From positions 1,984,001 to 2,048,000 of the forward strand of contig NZ_CP029488.1 in the NCBI RefSeq assembly GCF_003177035.1: a stretch of 64,000 bases of DNA, in the 5' to 3' direction. Position numbers and translations under genes: made by a program. The stretch comes from Salinisphaera sp. LB1. Its GTDB lineage: Bacteria; Pseudomonadota; Gammaproteobacteria; Nevskiales; Salinisphaeraceae. The notes beneath the pieces are model-generated. The model was given only the letters and a program-made list of their open reading frames with translations. It did no database searches and was not told where the DNA came from. This document shows positions 51,167-59,160 of the stretch, piece by piece (the first letter of the stretch is position 1; every line of letters begins with the position of its first letter).

Positions 51167-52240
51167 ATGCCCGATCTATTCAAGCCCTGGACCATTGGCG
51201 ACGTGACTTTCCGCAACCGGATCTTCGTGTCGCCGATGTGCCAGTACTCGGCCGAGGATGGCTATCCGAACGACTGGCATTTCGTGCATCTCGGCAGTCG
51301 CGCGGTCGGCGGTGCCGGGCTGGTGATGATGGAAGCCACGGCGGTGACACCGGAAGGCCGGATTACGCCGGGCGATCTCGGGATCTGGAGCGACGCGCAT
51401 ATCGGCGAGTTCAAGCGCAACGCCGATTTCATCCGTGCGCAGGGGGCGGCGGCCGGCGTGCAGCTCGCCCACGCCGGGCGCAAGGCGTCCTGCACCGCGC
51501 CGTGGATCGACGGTGGCCGGGCGCTGACCGCCGCGGAAGGGGCGTGGCAGACAGTGGCGCCGAGCGCGGTTCCGTTCTCCGATAATGCGCCGACGCCGCA
51601 TGCCCTGAGCAGCGATGAAATGACCGCACTGATCGATGCATTCGTGGCCGCGGCCAAACGCGCCGACGCCGCCGGCATGGACATGATCGAAATCCACGGC
51701 GCGCACGGTTATCTATTGCACGAGTTCGTTTCGCCGCTATCCAACGAGCGCCCCGACGACTATGGCGGCAGTCTGGAGAATCGCTGCCGTTTCCCGCTGG
51801 CAGTAGTGCGCGCTGTACGCGCCGTCTGGCCCGCCGACAAACCGCTGTTCTATCGGGTGTCGGCCAGCGACTGGGAAGACGGCGGCTGGGACATCGAGCA
51901 GACCATGCAGTTGGCCGCATGGCTCAAGGCCGAGGGCGTGGACGTGCTCGATTGCTCCGGCGGCGGCAATACGCCGGCCGCCAATATTCCGGTCGGCCCC
52001 GGCTACCAGACCGAATTCGCGGCCCGCGTGCGACGCGAGACCGGCCTGGCGACCGGCGCGGTCGGCATGATCACCGACCCGGTGCAGGCCGAACACATTG
52101 TGCATTCCGGCCAGGCCGACTGCGTGCTGCTGGCGCGCGAAATGCTGCGCGATCCGTACTTCCCGCTGCGCGCGGCGACCGAGCTGCACGGCGACGATAA
52201 TCTGGTGCCGCCGGTGCAGTACGCGCGCGCCTTCAAGTAG
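51167..52240 (+). CDS. NADH:flavin oxidoreductase, Old Yellow Enzyme (YqjM/NamA class)
   Basis: 357-residue FMN TIM-barrel enoate reductase. RIFVSPMCQYSAEDGYPNDWH carries the Cys and Tyr typical of the YqjM class. QLAHAGRKAS has the FMN/substrate contacts. IEIHGAHGYLLHEFVSPLSN and RPDDYGGSLENR are the family signature with the substrate-binding His pair. It reduces activated alkenes in detoxification. Monocistronic with its own terminator. Confidence 0.93.
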   Translation: MPDLFKPWTIGDVTFRNRIFVSPMCQYSAEDGYPNDWHFVHLGSRAVGGAGLVMMEATAVTPEGRITPGDLGIWSDAHIGEFKRNADFIRAQGAAAGVQLAHAGRKASCTAPWIDGGRALTAAEGAWQTVAPSAVPFSDNAPTPHALSSDEMTALIDAFVAAAKRADAAGMDMIEIHGAHGYLLHEFVSPLSNERPDDYGGSLENRCRFPLAVVRAVRAVWPADKPLFYRVSASDWEDGGWDIEQTMQLAAWLKAEGVDVLDCSGGGNTPAANIPVGPGYQTEFAARVRRETGLATGAVGMITDPVQAEHIVHSGQADCVLLAREMLRDPYFPLRAATELHGDDNLVPPVQYARAFK

Positions 52241-52268
52241 CGTCGGTCGATCGCGCCGAGTGGCTCCG

Positions 52269-52300
52269 GCCCCGTTCGCATGCAGTCGAGCGGGGCTTTT
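52269..52300 (+). terminator. Rho-independent terminator after the flavin oxidoreductase
   Basis: GCCCCGTTCG, loop CATGCAGT, CGAGCGGGGC, then TTTT. A 10-bp stem with one wobble pair, 28 bases after the stop codon. Confidence 0.85.
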
Positions 52301-52359
52301 CTCGGCACAGCCCGCGCGCCGGGGTTAGATACCATCTTGCCGCCTCCGCACCAAGGGGC

Positions 52360-53343
52360 TCATGTAGCGCCTTGGGGTTGATAGGGCGTCTGGTGCTTAA
52401 GCACGCCATACGCGAGATGGACGAGCTTGCGCATGGCGCCGCCGAGGGCGCTCATATCGCTTTTACCGCGTGCTGTTAAGCGTTGATACTGGGCCGCGAT
52501 ATCCGGGTTGTGTTTGGTGCTGACGATGGCGGCCATATAGAGCAGTTGTCGCAGTTTAGGATTACCGGCCTTGGATAGACGCGGCGGCCCATGGACCGAA
52601 CTCCCCGAATCCCACGGCACCGGGATGACGCCGATGAAGGCCGCGGCTTGGCGGGCACTGGTGAAGTCGCGGCTTCGCAGTGTGGCCAGCAGGCGCCGCG
52701 ATACGGTGGGGCCAATGCCGGGCACCGACTCTAATAAAGCGCGATCTTTTTTCAGCGCGGGATGGCGATCGATATGATCGTCAATATCGCGCGTCAACCG
52801 ATCGCGTTCGGCCCGTAGCGCGTCGAGCACCGTATCGATCGACGCGATGATCTCTTCGGCCTGAACGACCTCGGCCTTTTCCCGGCGATTGCGCTCGCGT
52901 TGAATATCCTTATCGAGCGCCTCAAGACGGGCGAGACGCGCTTTGAGTCCACGCACCGCCGCAGGTTCGGGTTGCCACAGCCGCGGGCGACGAGCCGCCC
53001 CATAGCGGGCCAGAACGACGCTGTCTTTCCGGTCGTTCTTGCCGCGCACTCCCAGGCTTTTGGCAAACTCCCGGACCTGCGCGGGGTTCATCACGGACAC
53101 GCCCAGACCGGCCTCATAAAGCGCCTGAGCCAAGGCTTCGTGATAAATCCCGGTCGCTTCCATGATGATGTGGATTTGATCGGCCGGCGTGCCGGTCTGC
53201 TGCGCCAGCCAGTCCAATACAGCCGCGTGCCCCGCGGTGTCGTTGCCAAAGACCTTGGTCTTGACCTTGACCCGATCAGGATCCCGCAGCCAAGCACAGT
53301 CGAATTTGCGTTTACTGACGTCAATGCCGATGTAGACGGCCAT
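52360..53343 (-). CDS. IS110-family transposase (DEDD recombinase)
   Basis: 327 residues from ATG 53343 with AAGGAG upstream; the frame is open to 53436 but the extension is not family-like. The N-terminal RuvC-like DEDD domain shows Asp in VYIGIDVSKRKFDCAW, Glu in IIMEATGIYHEA and Asp residues in GKNDRKDSVVLARYGA. A coiled-coil segment (~140-210) follows. The C-terminal Tnp20 domain has LLESVPGIGPTVSRRLLATL and the Ser-rich PWDSGSSVHG. The gene looks complete and possibly active. Element ends are not marked by inverted repeats, as usual for the family. Confidence 0.93.
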   Translation of the reverse strand: MAVYIGIDVSKRKFDCAWLRDPDRVKVKTKVFGNDTAGHAAVLDWLAQQTGTPADQIHIIMEATGIYHEALAQALYEAGLGVSVMNPAQVREFAKSLGVRGKNDRKDSVVLARYGAARRPRLWQPEPAAVRGLKARLARLEALDKDIQRERNRREKAEVVQAEEIIASIDTVLDALRAERDRLTRDIDDHIDRHPALKKDRALLESVPGIGPTVSRRLLATLRSRDFTSARQAAAFIGVIPVPWDSGSSVHGPPRLSKAGNPKLRQLLYMAAIVSTKHNPDIAAQYQRLTARGKSDMSALGGAMRKLVHLAYGVLKHQTPYQPQGAT

Positions 53344-53534
53344 CTCGTGCCTTCTCCTTGTTCGTGCAGTCTCACCGCGCCCGCGGGGACTTGGAACCCA
53401 TTCACGTTTGCGAGATGAAAAATCGGTCGGGGGCATGATCTAACGCGCAAGCTATAAGCTTCAGGGTCTGTGGATGCTCACCCGACCAAGCACCGCTGAC
53501 TGGTAGCTAATCAGTCAGCTTCGGCAAGACACAA
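53344..53534 (-). ncRNA. Candidate bridge-RNA region of the IS110 element
   Basis: About 190 bases of non-coding DNA upstream of the transposase start. In IS110-group elements the non-coding segment before the recombinase encodes a structured bridge RNA (established for IS621). The downstream side has at most ~60 bases before the previous gene's terminator, so the upstream side is the better place. The region includes an 8-bp hairpin GCTGACTG/CAGTCAGC (53495-53519), which may be flanking DNA. Exact element end and RNA limits cannot be set here. Confidence 0.35.
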
Positions 53535-53828
53535 GGGTCTGTTGCCGTTTCGTACGAGCGCCGCGTTGGAGACCGCAAATCGTGTCCGGCAAGGCGCGAG
53601 TCGCCGATCGTGGCGTGCCACGACCCAGACTCGCAACGCCGCCGGGCGCCCCTAGTAAATTTTTTATGGGCGGCCCAACTCTTCGGGACAAGCGCCCAAC
53701 GATTGACGACACGACGGCAATCCAGCGTTGTAGCCCGCTTGTGCAGAGTGACTGCACGGCGCGCACTACGCCTCGTCTTGCCACAAAACAGCGCTTGGCG
53801 CGGACTCGTACGAAACGGCAACAGGCCC
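53535..53828. mobile_element. 294 bp inverted-repeat element (MITE-like)
   Basis: Bounded by 24-base terminal inverted repeats that agree at 23 positions. The left end reads GGGTCTGTTGCCGTTTCG.. (53535-53558), and the right end (53805-53828) read inward is GGGCCTGTTGCCGTTTCG... Inside are a long hairpin (53596-53634, outer arms GCGAGTC/GACTCGC, inner GTGGC/GCCAC) and an AT-rich patch near 53650. No complete gene is inside. No clear target duplication is seen. It ends 12 bases before the transporter ATG, so it may have replaced that gene's promoter region. Confidence 0.65.
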
Positions 53829-53840
53829 TAGAATAGCGCG

Positions 53841-54824
53841 ATGACACGACCGCGCTTCCTGCCCGACAACTTCATCCTCGCGTTGATCGGGGCGATTCTG
53901 CTCGCCACGTTCCTGCCGATCCGCGGCGGGGCGGCGGCCATTTACGAGCACGCCACCACATTGGCGATCGCGCTGTTGTTCTTTCTGCACGGCGCCAAGC
54001 TCTCGCGTGAGGCCGTTGTCGCCGGGGCCTCCAACTGGCGCCTGCACCTGTGTGTGCTGGCCGCCACCTTCGTGCTGTTCCCGGTTATCGGTCTGGCGGC
54101 CCATCCCCTGTTATCCGATCTGCTCACGCCCGGGCTGGCCGCCGGCGTGCTGTTCGTCTGTCTGCTGCCCTCGACCGTGCAGTCGTCGATCGCCTTTACT
54201 TCGATCGCCGGCGGCAACGTATCGGCCGCGGTCTGCAGCGCGAGCGCATCCAATCTTCTGGGTGTGTTCCTGACCCCGGCGCTGGCCGGGGTGTTTCTGT
54301 CCCAGGCCGGCCATGCCGGCGGTTCGTTGTCGGCGGTCGTGCATATCGTGGGCGAGATTGTGGTGCCGTTCGCGGCGGGCCAGTTCGCGCGCCGCTGGAT
54401 CGGCGGCTGGGTGAAGGCGCACCCGAAGGTGGTTAAGTTCGTCGACCAGGGCTCGATCGTGCTGGTGGTGTACGGCGCGTTCTCGGCTTCGGTGGTGCAG
54501 GGGCTGTGGCACCAGATCCCGCCGATCGCGCTGGCCTGGCTGTTTCTGGCCGACGCCGCGCTGCTGGCGATCGTGCTGGCGGTCACCTGGGGTGTCGGGC
54601 GGGCGTTTTTCACGCGTGAAGACGCCCTGGTGCTGTTGTTCTGTGGCTCCAAGAAATCGCTGGCCAGCGGCATCCCGATCGCCAAGGTGCTGTTCGCGTC
54701 CGGCGCGCTCGGGGCGATTGTGCTGCCACTGATGATCTTTCATCAGATCCAGCTCATTGCCTGCGCCGCCATCGCGCGGCGAGCGGCCCGATACGCGCCC
54801 GAGGCCCAGCCGGTTCGCGGATGA
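53841..54824 (+). CDS. Bile acid:sodium symporter family transporter (YfeH-like)
   Basis: 327 residues, ~10 membrane helices, SBF-like family. Segments such as ALLFFLHGAKLSREAVVAG, LPSTVQSSIAFTSIAGGNVSAAVCSASASN and FCGSKKSLASGIPIAKVLF match the YfeH branch of plant/bacterial members. It probably moves an organic anion with Na+; the substrate is unknown. ATG 53841 lacks a good ribosome site and follows the inverted-repeat element closely. Its end overlaps the next gene's ATG (54821). Confidence 0.88.
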   Translation: MTRPRFLPDNFILALIGAILLATFLPIRGGAAAIYEHATTLAIALLFFLHGAKLSREAVVAGASNWRLHLCVLAATFVLFPVIGLAAHPLLSDLLTPGLAAGVLFVCLLPSTVQSSIAFTSIAGGNVSAAVCSASASNLLGVFLTPALAGVFLSQAGHAGGSLSAVVHIVGEIVVPFAAGQFARRWIGGWVKAHPKVVKFVDQGSIVLVVYGAFSASVVQGLWHQIPPIALAWLFLADAALLAIVLAVTWGVGRAFFTREDALVLLFCGSKKSLASGIPIAKVLFASGALGAIVLPLMIFHQIQLIACAAIARRAARYAPEAQPVRG

Positions 54825-56032
54825 CGCGCACGCAGCGCAGCTGGGCGATCGCGGCGATCGCCTTCACTGGCGGTGTGGGCGGCGGCGTGGTGTTTCCGAT
54901 CCTGCCGATGGTGGGCGTACAGCTCCGCATCAGCGGGGCGATGATCGGCCTGATTCTGTCGGCCAACCGGATTGCACGGCTGCTGTTCAATCCGGCCACC
55001 GGCTCGTTGCTGGATCGCTTTGGCGCCCGTTGGCCGGTGGCTGCCGGTCTGTTACTGGAGACCATCGGCAGCGGTGCCTACGCGATTGCGCTGTCGGCTG
55101 ACCGTCCGGCGCTGTGGTTTCTGCTCGGCCGCATCATCTGGGGGCTGGGCTCGTCGCTGCTGCTGGTAGGCGTGCTGGCGGCGATCATGTCGATCAGCGA
55201 AGACGCCTCCCGCGGTGGCATGACCGCGCGCGTGCGTACGGCGATCAGCCTGGGGTTTCCCGGCGGGCTCGTCATCGGCGGGCTGGTGGCCGATTTGGTG
55301 TCGGATAATGCCGCGTTTCTGGTCGCCACTGGCCTCAGCCTGGCCGCGGCCGCCGGCGCGGCCTGCGTCATGCCGGATCAGGCCGAGCGTCGGCGCTCGG
55401 CCCGCGCGACCGGCGCATCGCGCTGGGCGGCCTGGAGCGAGGTGCTGTCGCTGGGCACGCTGCGCATCATCTTCGCCGCCAACGCGTTGTTGTTCTTCGC
55501 CGTGTCCGGTGTGTTGCTGGCCACCGTGGCCCTGGCCGTCGATGCCCGGCATTTGCTGCTGTTTGGTCTGGGTGCCCAGGGCAGTGCCGGGTTGTTGATG
55601 GCGGTGCTGATGGGCGCGCGGGCGTCATCGTCGCTGGCCTGCGGGCGCTATCTCGATCGCTCGACCTCACGGACCCGGTTATTGCTGCCGGCCATGGCGG
55701 GCGTGGCGAGCGGTTTCGTTATTCTGGGCCTGGCCACGAATCTGACGCTGGCGATCATCGGTCTGTTGCTTATCGGCGCCGGCGCGGGCGGTCTGACCAT
55801 TCCCATGCTCACGCTGCTGGGCGATGTCGCGCCGGCGCGCATCCACGGCCGGGCGCTGTCGGTGTATCAGTGGTCGTCCGATCTGGGCGGTGCGCTCGGC
55901 CCGATTCTGGGGCTCATGTGCGGCCGCTGGGTCGGCTACGGGCCGAGCTATGTCGCGGTCGGCGTGCTGATTGTGGTGATGACGCTGCCGCTGCGCCATC
56001 TGGCGGTCGACGAGCAGCGGCGCAACGACTGA
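54821..56032 (+). CDS. MFS transporter
   Basis: 403 residues with 12 predicted helices. The A-like motif is NPATGSLLDRFGARWPV after helix 2, with a second-half counterpart at ACGRYLDRSTSRTRLL. This resembles drug/metabolite:H+ antiporters. ATG 54821 overlaps the preceding symporter gene, indicating one operon. Substrate unknown. Confidence 0.88.
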   Translation: MTRTQRSWAIAAIAFTGGVGGGVVFPILPMVGVQLRISGAMIGLILSANRIARLLFNPATGSLLDRFGARWPVAAGLLLETIGSGAYAIALSADRPALWFLLGRIIWGLGSSLLLVGVLAAIMSISEDASRGGMTARVRTAISLGFPGGLVIGGLVADLVSDNAAFLVATGLSLAAAAGAACVMPDQAERRRSARATGASRWAAWSEVLSLGTLRIIFAANALLFFAVSGVLLATVALAVDARHLLLFGLGAQGSAGLLMAVLMGARASSSLACGRYLDRSTSRTRLLLPAMAGVASGFVILGLATNLTLAIIGLLLIGAGAGGLTIPMLTLLGDVAPARIHGRALSVYQWSSDLGGALGPILGLMCGRWVGYGPSYVAVGVLIVVMTLPLRHLAVDEQRRND

Positions 56033-56222
56033 GCCGTGGCCGCCGCCCGCAGCGGTGCGGGCCGCATTGCGCGCTCGATTTCGGCGCGCGCTTGGCCCTT
56101 GCGCTATCCGGCGCCGCGGCCCGCCCCATAAGACAGTTCGGCCGAGCCGGGCTGGCCGTGAAACATGCCGCCGCGGACAGCCGCGCTCGTGATGATATGC
56201 GCTGATTAAAAGATGCTGAAAT

Positions 56223-56255
56223 CCAATAAAAAATGGGTATTTTCATTTTTATTGG
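56223..56255. terminator. AT-rich inverted repeat upstream of the chemoreceptor
   Basis: CCAATAAAAAATG and CATTTTTATTGG around an 8-base loop: 12 pairs with one bulged A. It lies in the 446-base gap after the MFS gene and stands out as AT-rich in GC-rich surroundings. It could terminate the upstream operon or be a protein-binding site. Nothing else is seen in 56033-56222. Confidence 0.5.
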
Positions 56256-56361
56256 TGATTTTAATGTCTGGTGCAGGCTCGTCGCCCGATGCGCAGCGTG
56301 TTTTTGTCGACTGTCGCTGCCGGAATAAGCCCGGGAAAACCGCTGTAGAGCGCAGGCAATT

Positions 56362-56389
56362 TAAAGAAGTCATCGCGCTTGGCCGATAG
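56362..56389 (+). promoter_or_regulatory. Sigma-28 (FliA) promoter
   Basis: TAAAG, 15-base spacer, GCCGATAG. This fits the flagellar consensus TAAAG-N15-GCCGATAA at all but the last base. It is ~90 bp before the chemoreceptor ATG in the correct orientation. Confidence 0.88.
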
Positions 56390-56478
56390 CTTTTCCAGCT
56401 CCGTTGTCGCGCGATTTTCTTTGCGGCGCGCCCGAGAAGCGCATCCATCACGGTGGCCCGCCGGGCCGGGAAATCTTC

Positions 56479-58122
56479 ATGAAGAACAGTCTCAACAGGA
56501 TCAGCATCAAGTATGCCGTCATCTTTGTAGGCGTCGCCTTGTCGCTGTTGGTCGTATACGCGATCAGCGTCGCGTTGGCGCATTCGCTCAAGGTGCGTAT
56601 CGCCCAGTTCAGCGGGCCATTCAGCCAAGCCACGAGCCTCGTGCTGAATGCCGATCGCGATCTGTATCAGGCGCGGGTAGCCGAATTGAGTTATCTGAAT
56701 CTCGCGCCGGATTCCAAGGACGCCCAAGGCGCGCTGTCGGATTACCGCGAAAACGCGCAACAGGCCTACGATCGCATGGAAAAATTCATGAAGACGATGG
56801 CCGGGCACCCCGGCGTTCTGGCGTCGGTCGATGGCTTTCAGCAGCGCTACGATCACTGGAAGTCGACGTCGCAGAAGATCTTCGACCTCTACGATAAAGG
56901 CGATCGTGCGGCGGCGATAACGCAGCTCAACGGCGTTTCAGACCAGGCGTTCCAGGATCTGCGCTCGCTCTACAACGCGGGCGGTGAAGCGATCCAGGCC
57001 AAGATCAAGACGCTCCAGGCCCAGACATTCGCCCAGGTGGGGCGCGAACAACTGCTGGCCGGCATATTTTCGTTGCTTGTGGCGGGCGTAGCGACGCTGA
57101 TCGCGATTATCGGGCCGTTGATGATGTCGCGGGCGATTCGTCGTGTGACTGCCCGTATCAAGGAAATCACCGACGGCGACGGCGACCTGACGGCCCGTAT
57201 CGCCGTCACGCGGTCGGATGAAATCGGCGATCTGGCGGGGCATTTCAACCGCTTCATCGCACGTATCGACCGCACCCTCGGCTCGGTCCGGGAAAGCACG
57301 CGCAGCGTGCATACCACGTCGGGCGAGATCGCCCAGGGCAGCCATGCGCTGGCCTCCCGCACCGAGCAATCGGCGGCCAATCTGCAGGAAACGTCGGCCG
57401 CCATGGAGCAGATCACCGCAACGGTCGGCAACACGTCGGAGGCGGCGGATCAGGGTAATACGCTCGCCAAGTCGACCATGGAGATCGCCCGCCGCGGCGC
57501 CGACGCCATGCGTGACATGGAAAAGACCATGGCAGAGATCGGCGGCTCGGCCTCCGAGATCTCGGCGATCACCACGCTGATCGACGATATCGCCTTTCAG
57601 ACCAATCTCCTGGCGCTCAATGCGTCGGTCGAGGCAGCCCGGGCAGGCGAGCACGGGCGCGGATTTGCCGTGGTGGCGCAGGAAGTGCGCGCGCTGGCCA
57701 GCCGCGCCAGCAATGCCGCTGGGGATATCCGCAAGCAGATCGAGACGGCCGTGAGCCGTAGCCAATCCGGCGCGGAAATCGTGCAGACCACAGGCTCGAC
57801 GATGAACGAGATCGTGGCCAGCGTTGAGCGGGTGACCGAAGTCATCGGCCAGATCAGTGACAGTGCCCGCGAACAGAACCAGGGCCTGGGTCAGGTGAAC
57901 ACCGCGGTGACCGAGCTCGACAATGCCACCCAGCAGAATGCGGCCATGGTGGAGCAGACCAGCGCCGCGGCCGAGCAGATGCGTGACCAGGCCGCGCAAC
58001 TCAATGCGCTGTTGGCGTCCTTTCGCCTGAGTGAAGGCGAGGCGCGCGGCGAAGCCGCACCGGCTGGGCGCGCGGCGCAAACAACCCACGAGGCCGCGGG
58101 CATCGAGCAGTTCGCGGTCTGA
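56479..58122 (+). CDS. Methyl-accepting chemotaxis protein
   Basis: 547 residues from ATG 56479; upstream in-frame codons have no signal-anchor character. A helix at ~12-35 and another at ~190-215 enclose a ~155-residue helical periplasmic sensor of the four-helix-bundle kind. A HAMP domain follows (RAIRRVTARIKEITDGDGDL). The signalling tip is the near-invariant IDDIAFQTNLLALNASVEAARAGEHGRGFAVVA, with methylation-type Gln/Glu-rich helices on both sides. No CheB/CheR-binding pentapeptide is seen at the C-terminus. Transcription from the sigma-28 promoter at 56362 is likely. Ligand unknown. Confidence 0.94.
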   Translation: MKNSLNRISIKYAVIFVGVALSLLVVYAISVALAHSLKVRIAQFSGPFSQATSLVLNADRDLYQARVAELSYLNLAPDSKDAQGALSDYRENAQQAYDRMEKFMKTMAGHPGVLASVDGFQQRYDHWKSTSQKIFDLYDKGDRAAAITQLNGVSDQAFQDLRSLYNAGGEAIQAKIKTLQAQTFAQVGREQLLAGIFSLLVAGVATLIAIIGPLMMSRAIRRVTARIKEITDGDGDLTARIAVTRSDEIGDLAGHFNRFIARIDRTLGSVRESTRSVHTTSGEIAQGSHALASRTEQSAANLQETSAAMEQITATVGNTSEAADQGNTLAKSTMEIARRGADAMRDMEKTMAEIGGSASEISAITTLIDDIAFQTNLLALNASVEAARAGEHGRGFAVVAQEVRALASRASNAAGDIRKQIETAVSRSQSGAEIVQTTGSTMNEIVASVERVTEVIGQISDSAREQNQGLGQVNTAVTELDNATQQNAAMVEQTSAAAEQMRDQAAQLNALLASFRLSEGEARGEAAPAGRAAQTTHEAAGIEQFAV

Positions 58123-58148
58123 GCCTCACGGGCCCGGGCCATTGCTTG

Positions 58149-59033
58149 TCAGTTCGTGATGACCAGGGGCAGGTGCTCGATGACCCGGGCCGTGTCGTCG
58201 ACCCAGACCGTTGCGGCCCGGACTCCGCAGGCATCGAGGGTCAGCTGGACATGATGGCGCCGGCGGCCGTTGTCCTCGATGCGAGGCACGCGTGCGGCAT
58301 TGAGGTAGAGCGTGTCGTGGTGGTGCGCCCAGGTGCGGCGCCAGGCCCCGCTGTGCTTGCTGCGATGGTGCATGTGGCCGGCGACGACGGCATGCACGCG
58401 ATGACCGGTGGCACGGGCATGCACGAGCGCATCGCGCAGATCGGGATCGCCGAAATCGCCCAATCCGGGATCGAAATCGCAGCCGAATGGGTCGGTAGGA
58501 TCTGCCCCGAGCCCGGCCGGGCCGTTGTGGGCCAGCACGACCAGATCGCGCGGTGCGGCGTCGATGAGCGCGCACAGTCGGTCGCGGCTGTCGGCGAAGC
58601 GGGACACGCCGAATGCGCTTTTCAGGTAAGGCCGGAAATACAATCGGTTGCCGCCCATGGCATGAGGGCGCGCGATCAACAGGCCGAGATCGGGCGCCAG
58701 CGAATGCAGGCTGTAACCGCCAAGCGTGACCGGGCCCAGCTCGCGGGCGAGCCGGGCGACACGGCGGCGCATACCGAGTGCGGTCCAGCGTGTGGCCCAG
58801 GGGCGGCCCCGGATCTCGGCGAGCAACTGCGCCAGAGTGGTCGCGTCGTGGTTGCCCGGGATGGCCCATGCTGGCACCGTCAGCCGCGCCAGCTGACGCG
58901 CCACGGCCCGGCCGTTCACCACGCGGGCGAAATCGCCCACGAATAGAAGGGCGTCGTATCCGGCGGCGTTGAAGAACGCGGTGTCGATGTCGTCCCAAGC
59001 GCCGTGGATGTCGCCGATGATGCCGATCTGCAT
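58149..59033 (-). CDS. Metallophosphoesterase
   Basis: 294 residues from ATG 59033 (MQIGIIGDIHGAWDD); the frame upstream to 59162 is not coding. The two-metal site is visible as GDIHG, VGDFA, IPGNHD and AGHMHHRS, the calcineurin-type phosphoesterase set. The insert GCDFDPGLGDFGDPDL is of unknown use. Substrate unknown. Convergent with the chemoreceptor gene and divergent from the TonB receptor gene. Confidence 0.85.
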   Translation of the reverse strand: MQIGIIGDIHGAWDDIDTAFFNAAGYDALLFVGDFARVVNGRAVARQLARLTVPAWAIPGNHDATTLAQLLAEIRGRPWATRWTALGMRRRVARLARELGPVTLGGYSLHSLAPDLGLLIARPHAMGGNRLYFRPYLKSAFGVSRFADSRDRLCALIDAAPRDLVVLAHNGPAGLGADPTDPFGCDFDPGLGDFGDPDLRDALVHARATGHRVHAVVAGHMHHRSKHSGAWRRTWAHHHDTLYLNAARVPRIEDNGRRRHHVQLTLDACGVRAATVWVDDTARVIEHLPLVITN

Positions 59034-59160
59034 CCGAAGGTTGTAAGAACGCCACAGCCAACCGTCAAGAGATCGGGCGCCGCGACGATATGTCGCATGG
59101 GCGCGTGCCGTGTGCCCGGCTAGTTTTGCCGCCGATTCCGCAAGTAGTCGGGGGCATGGC

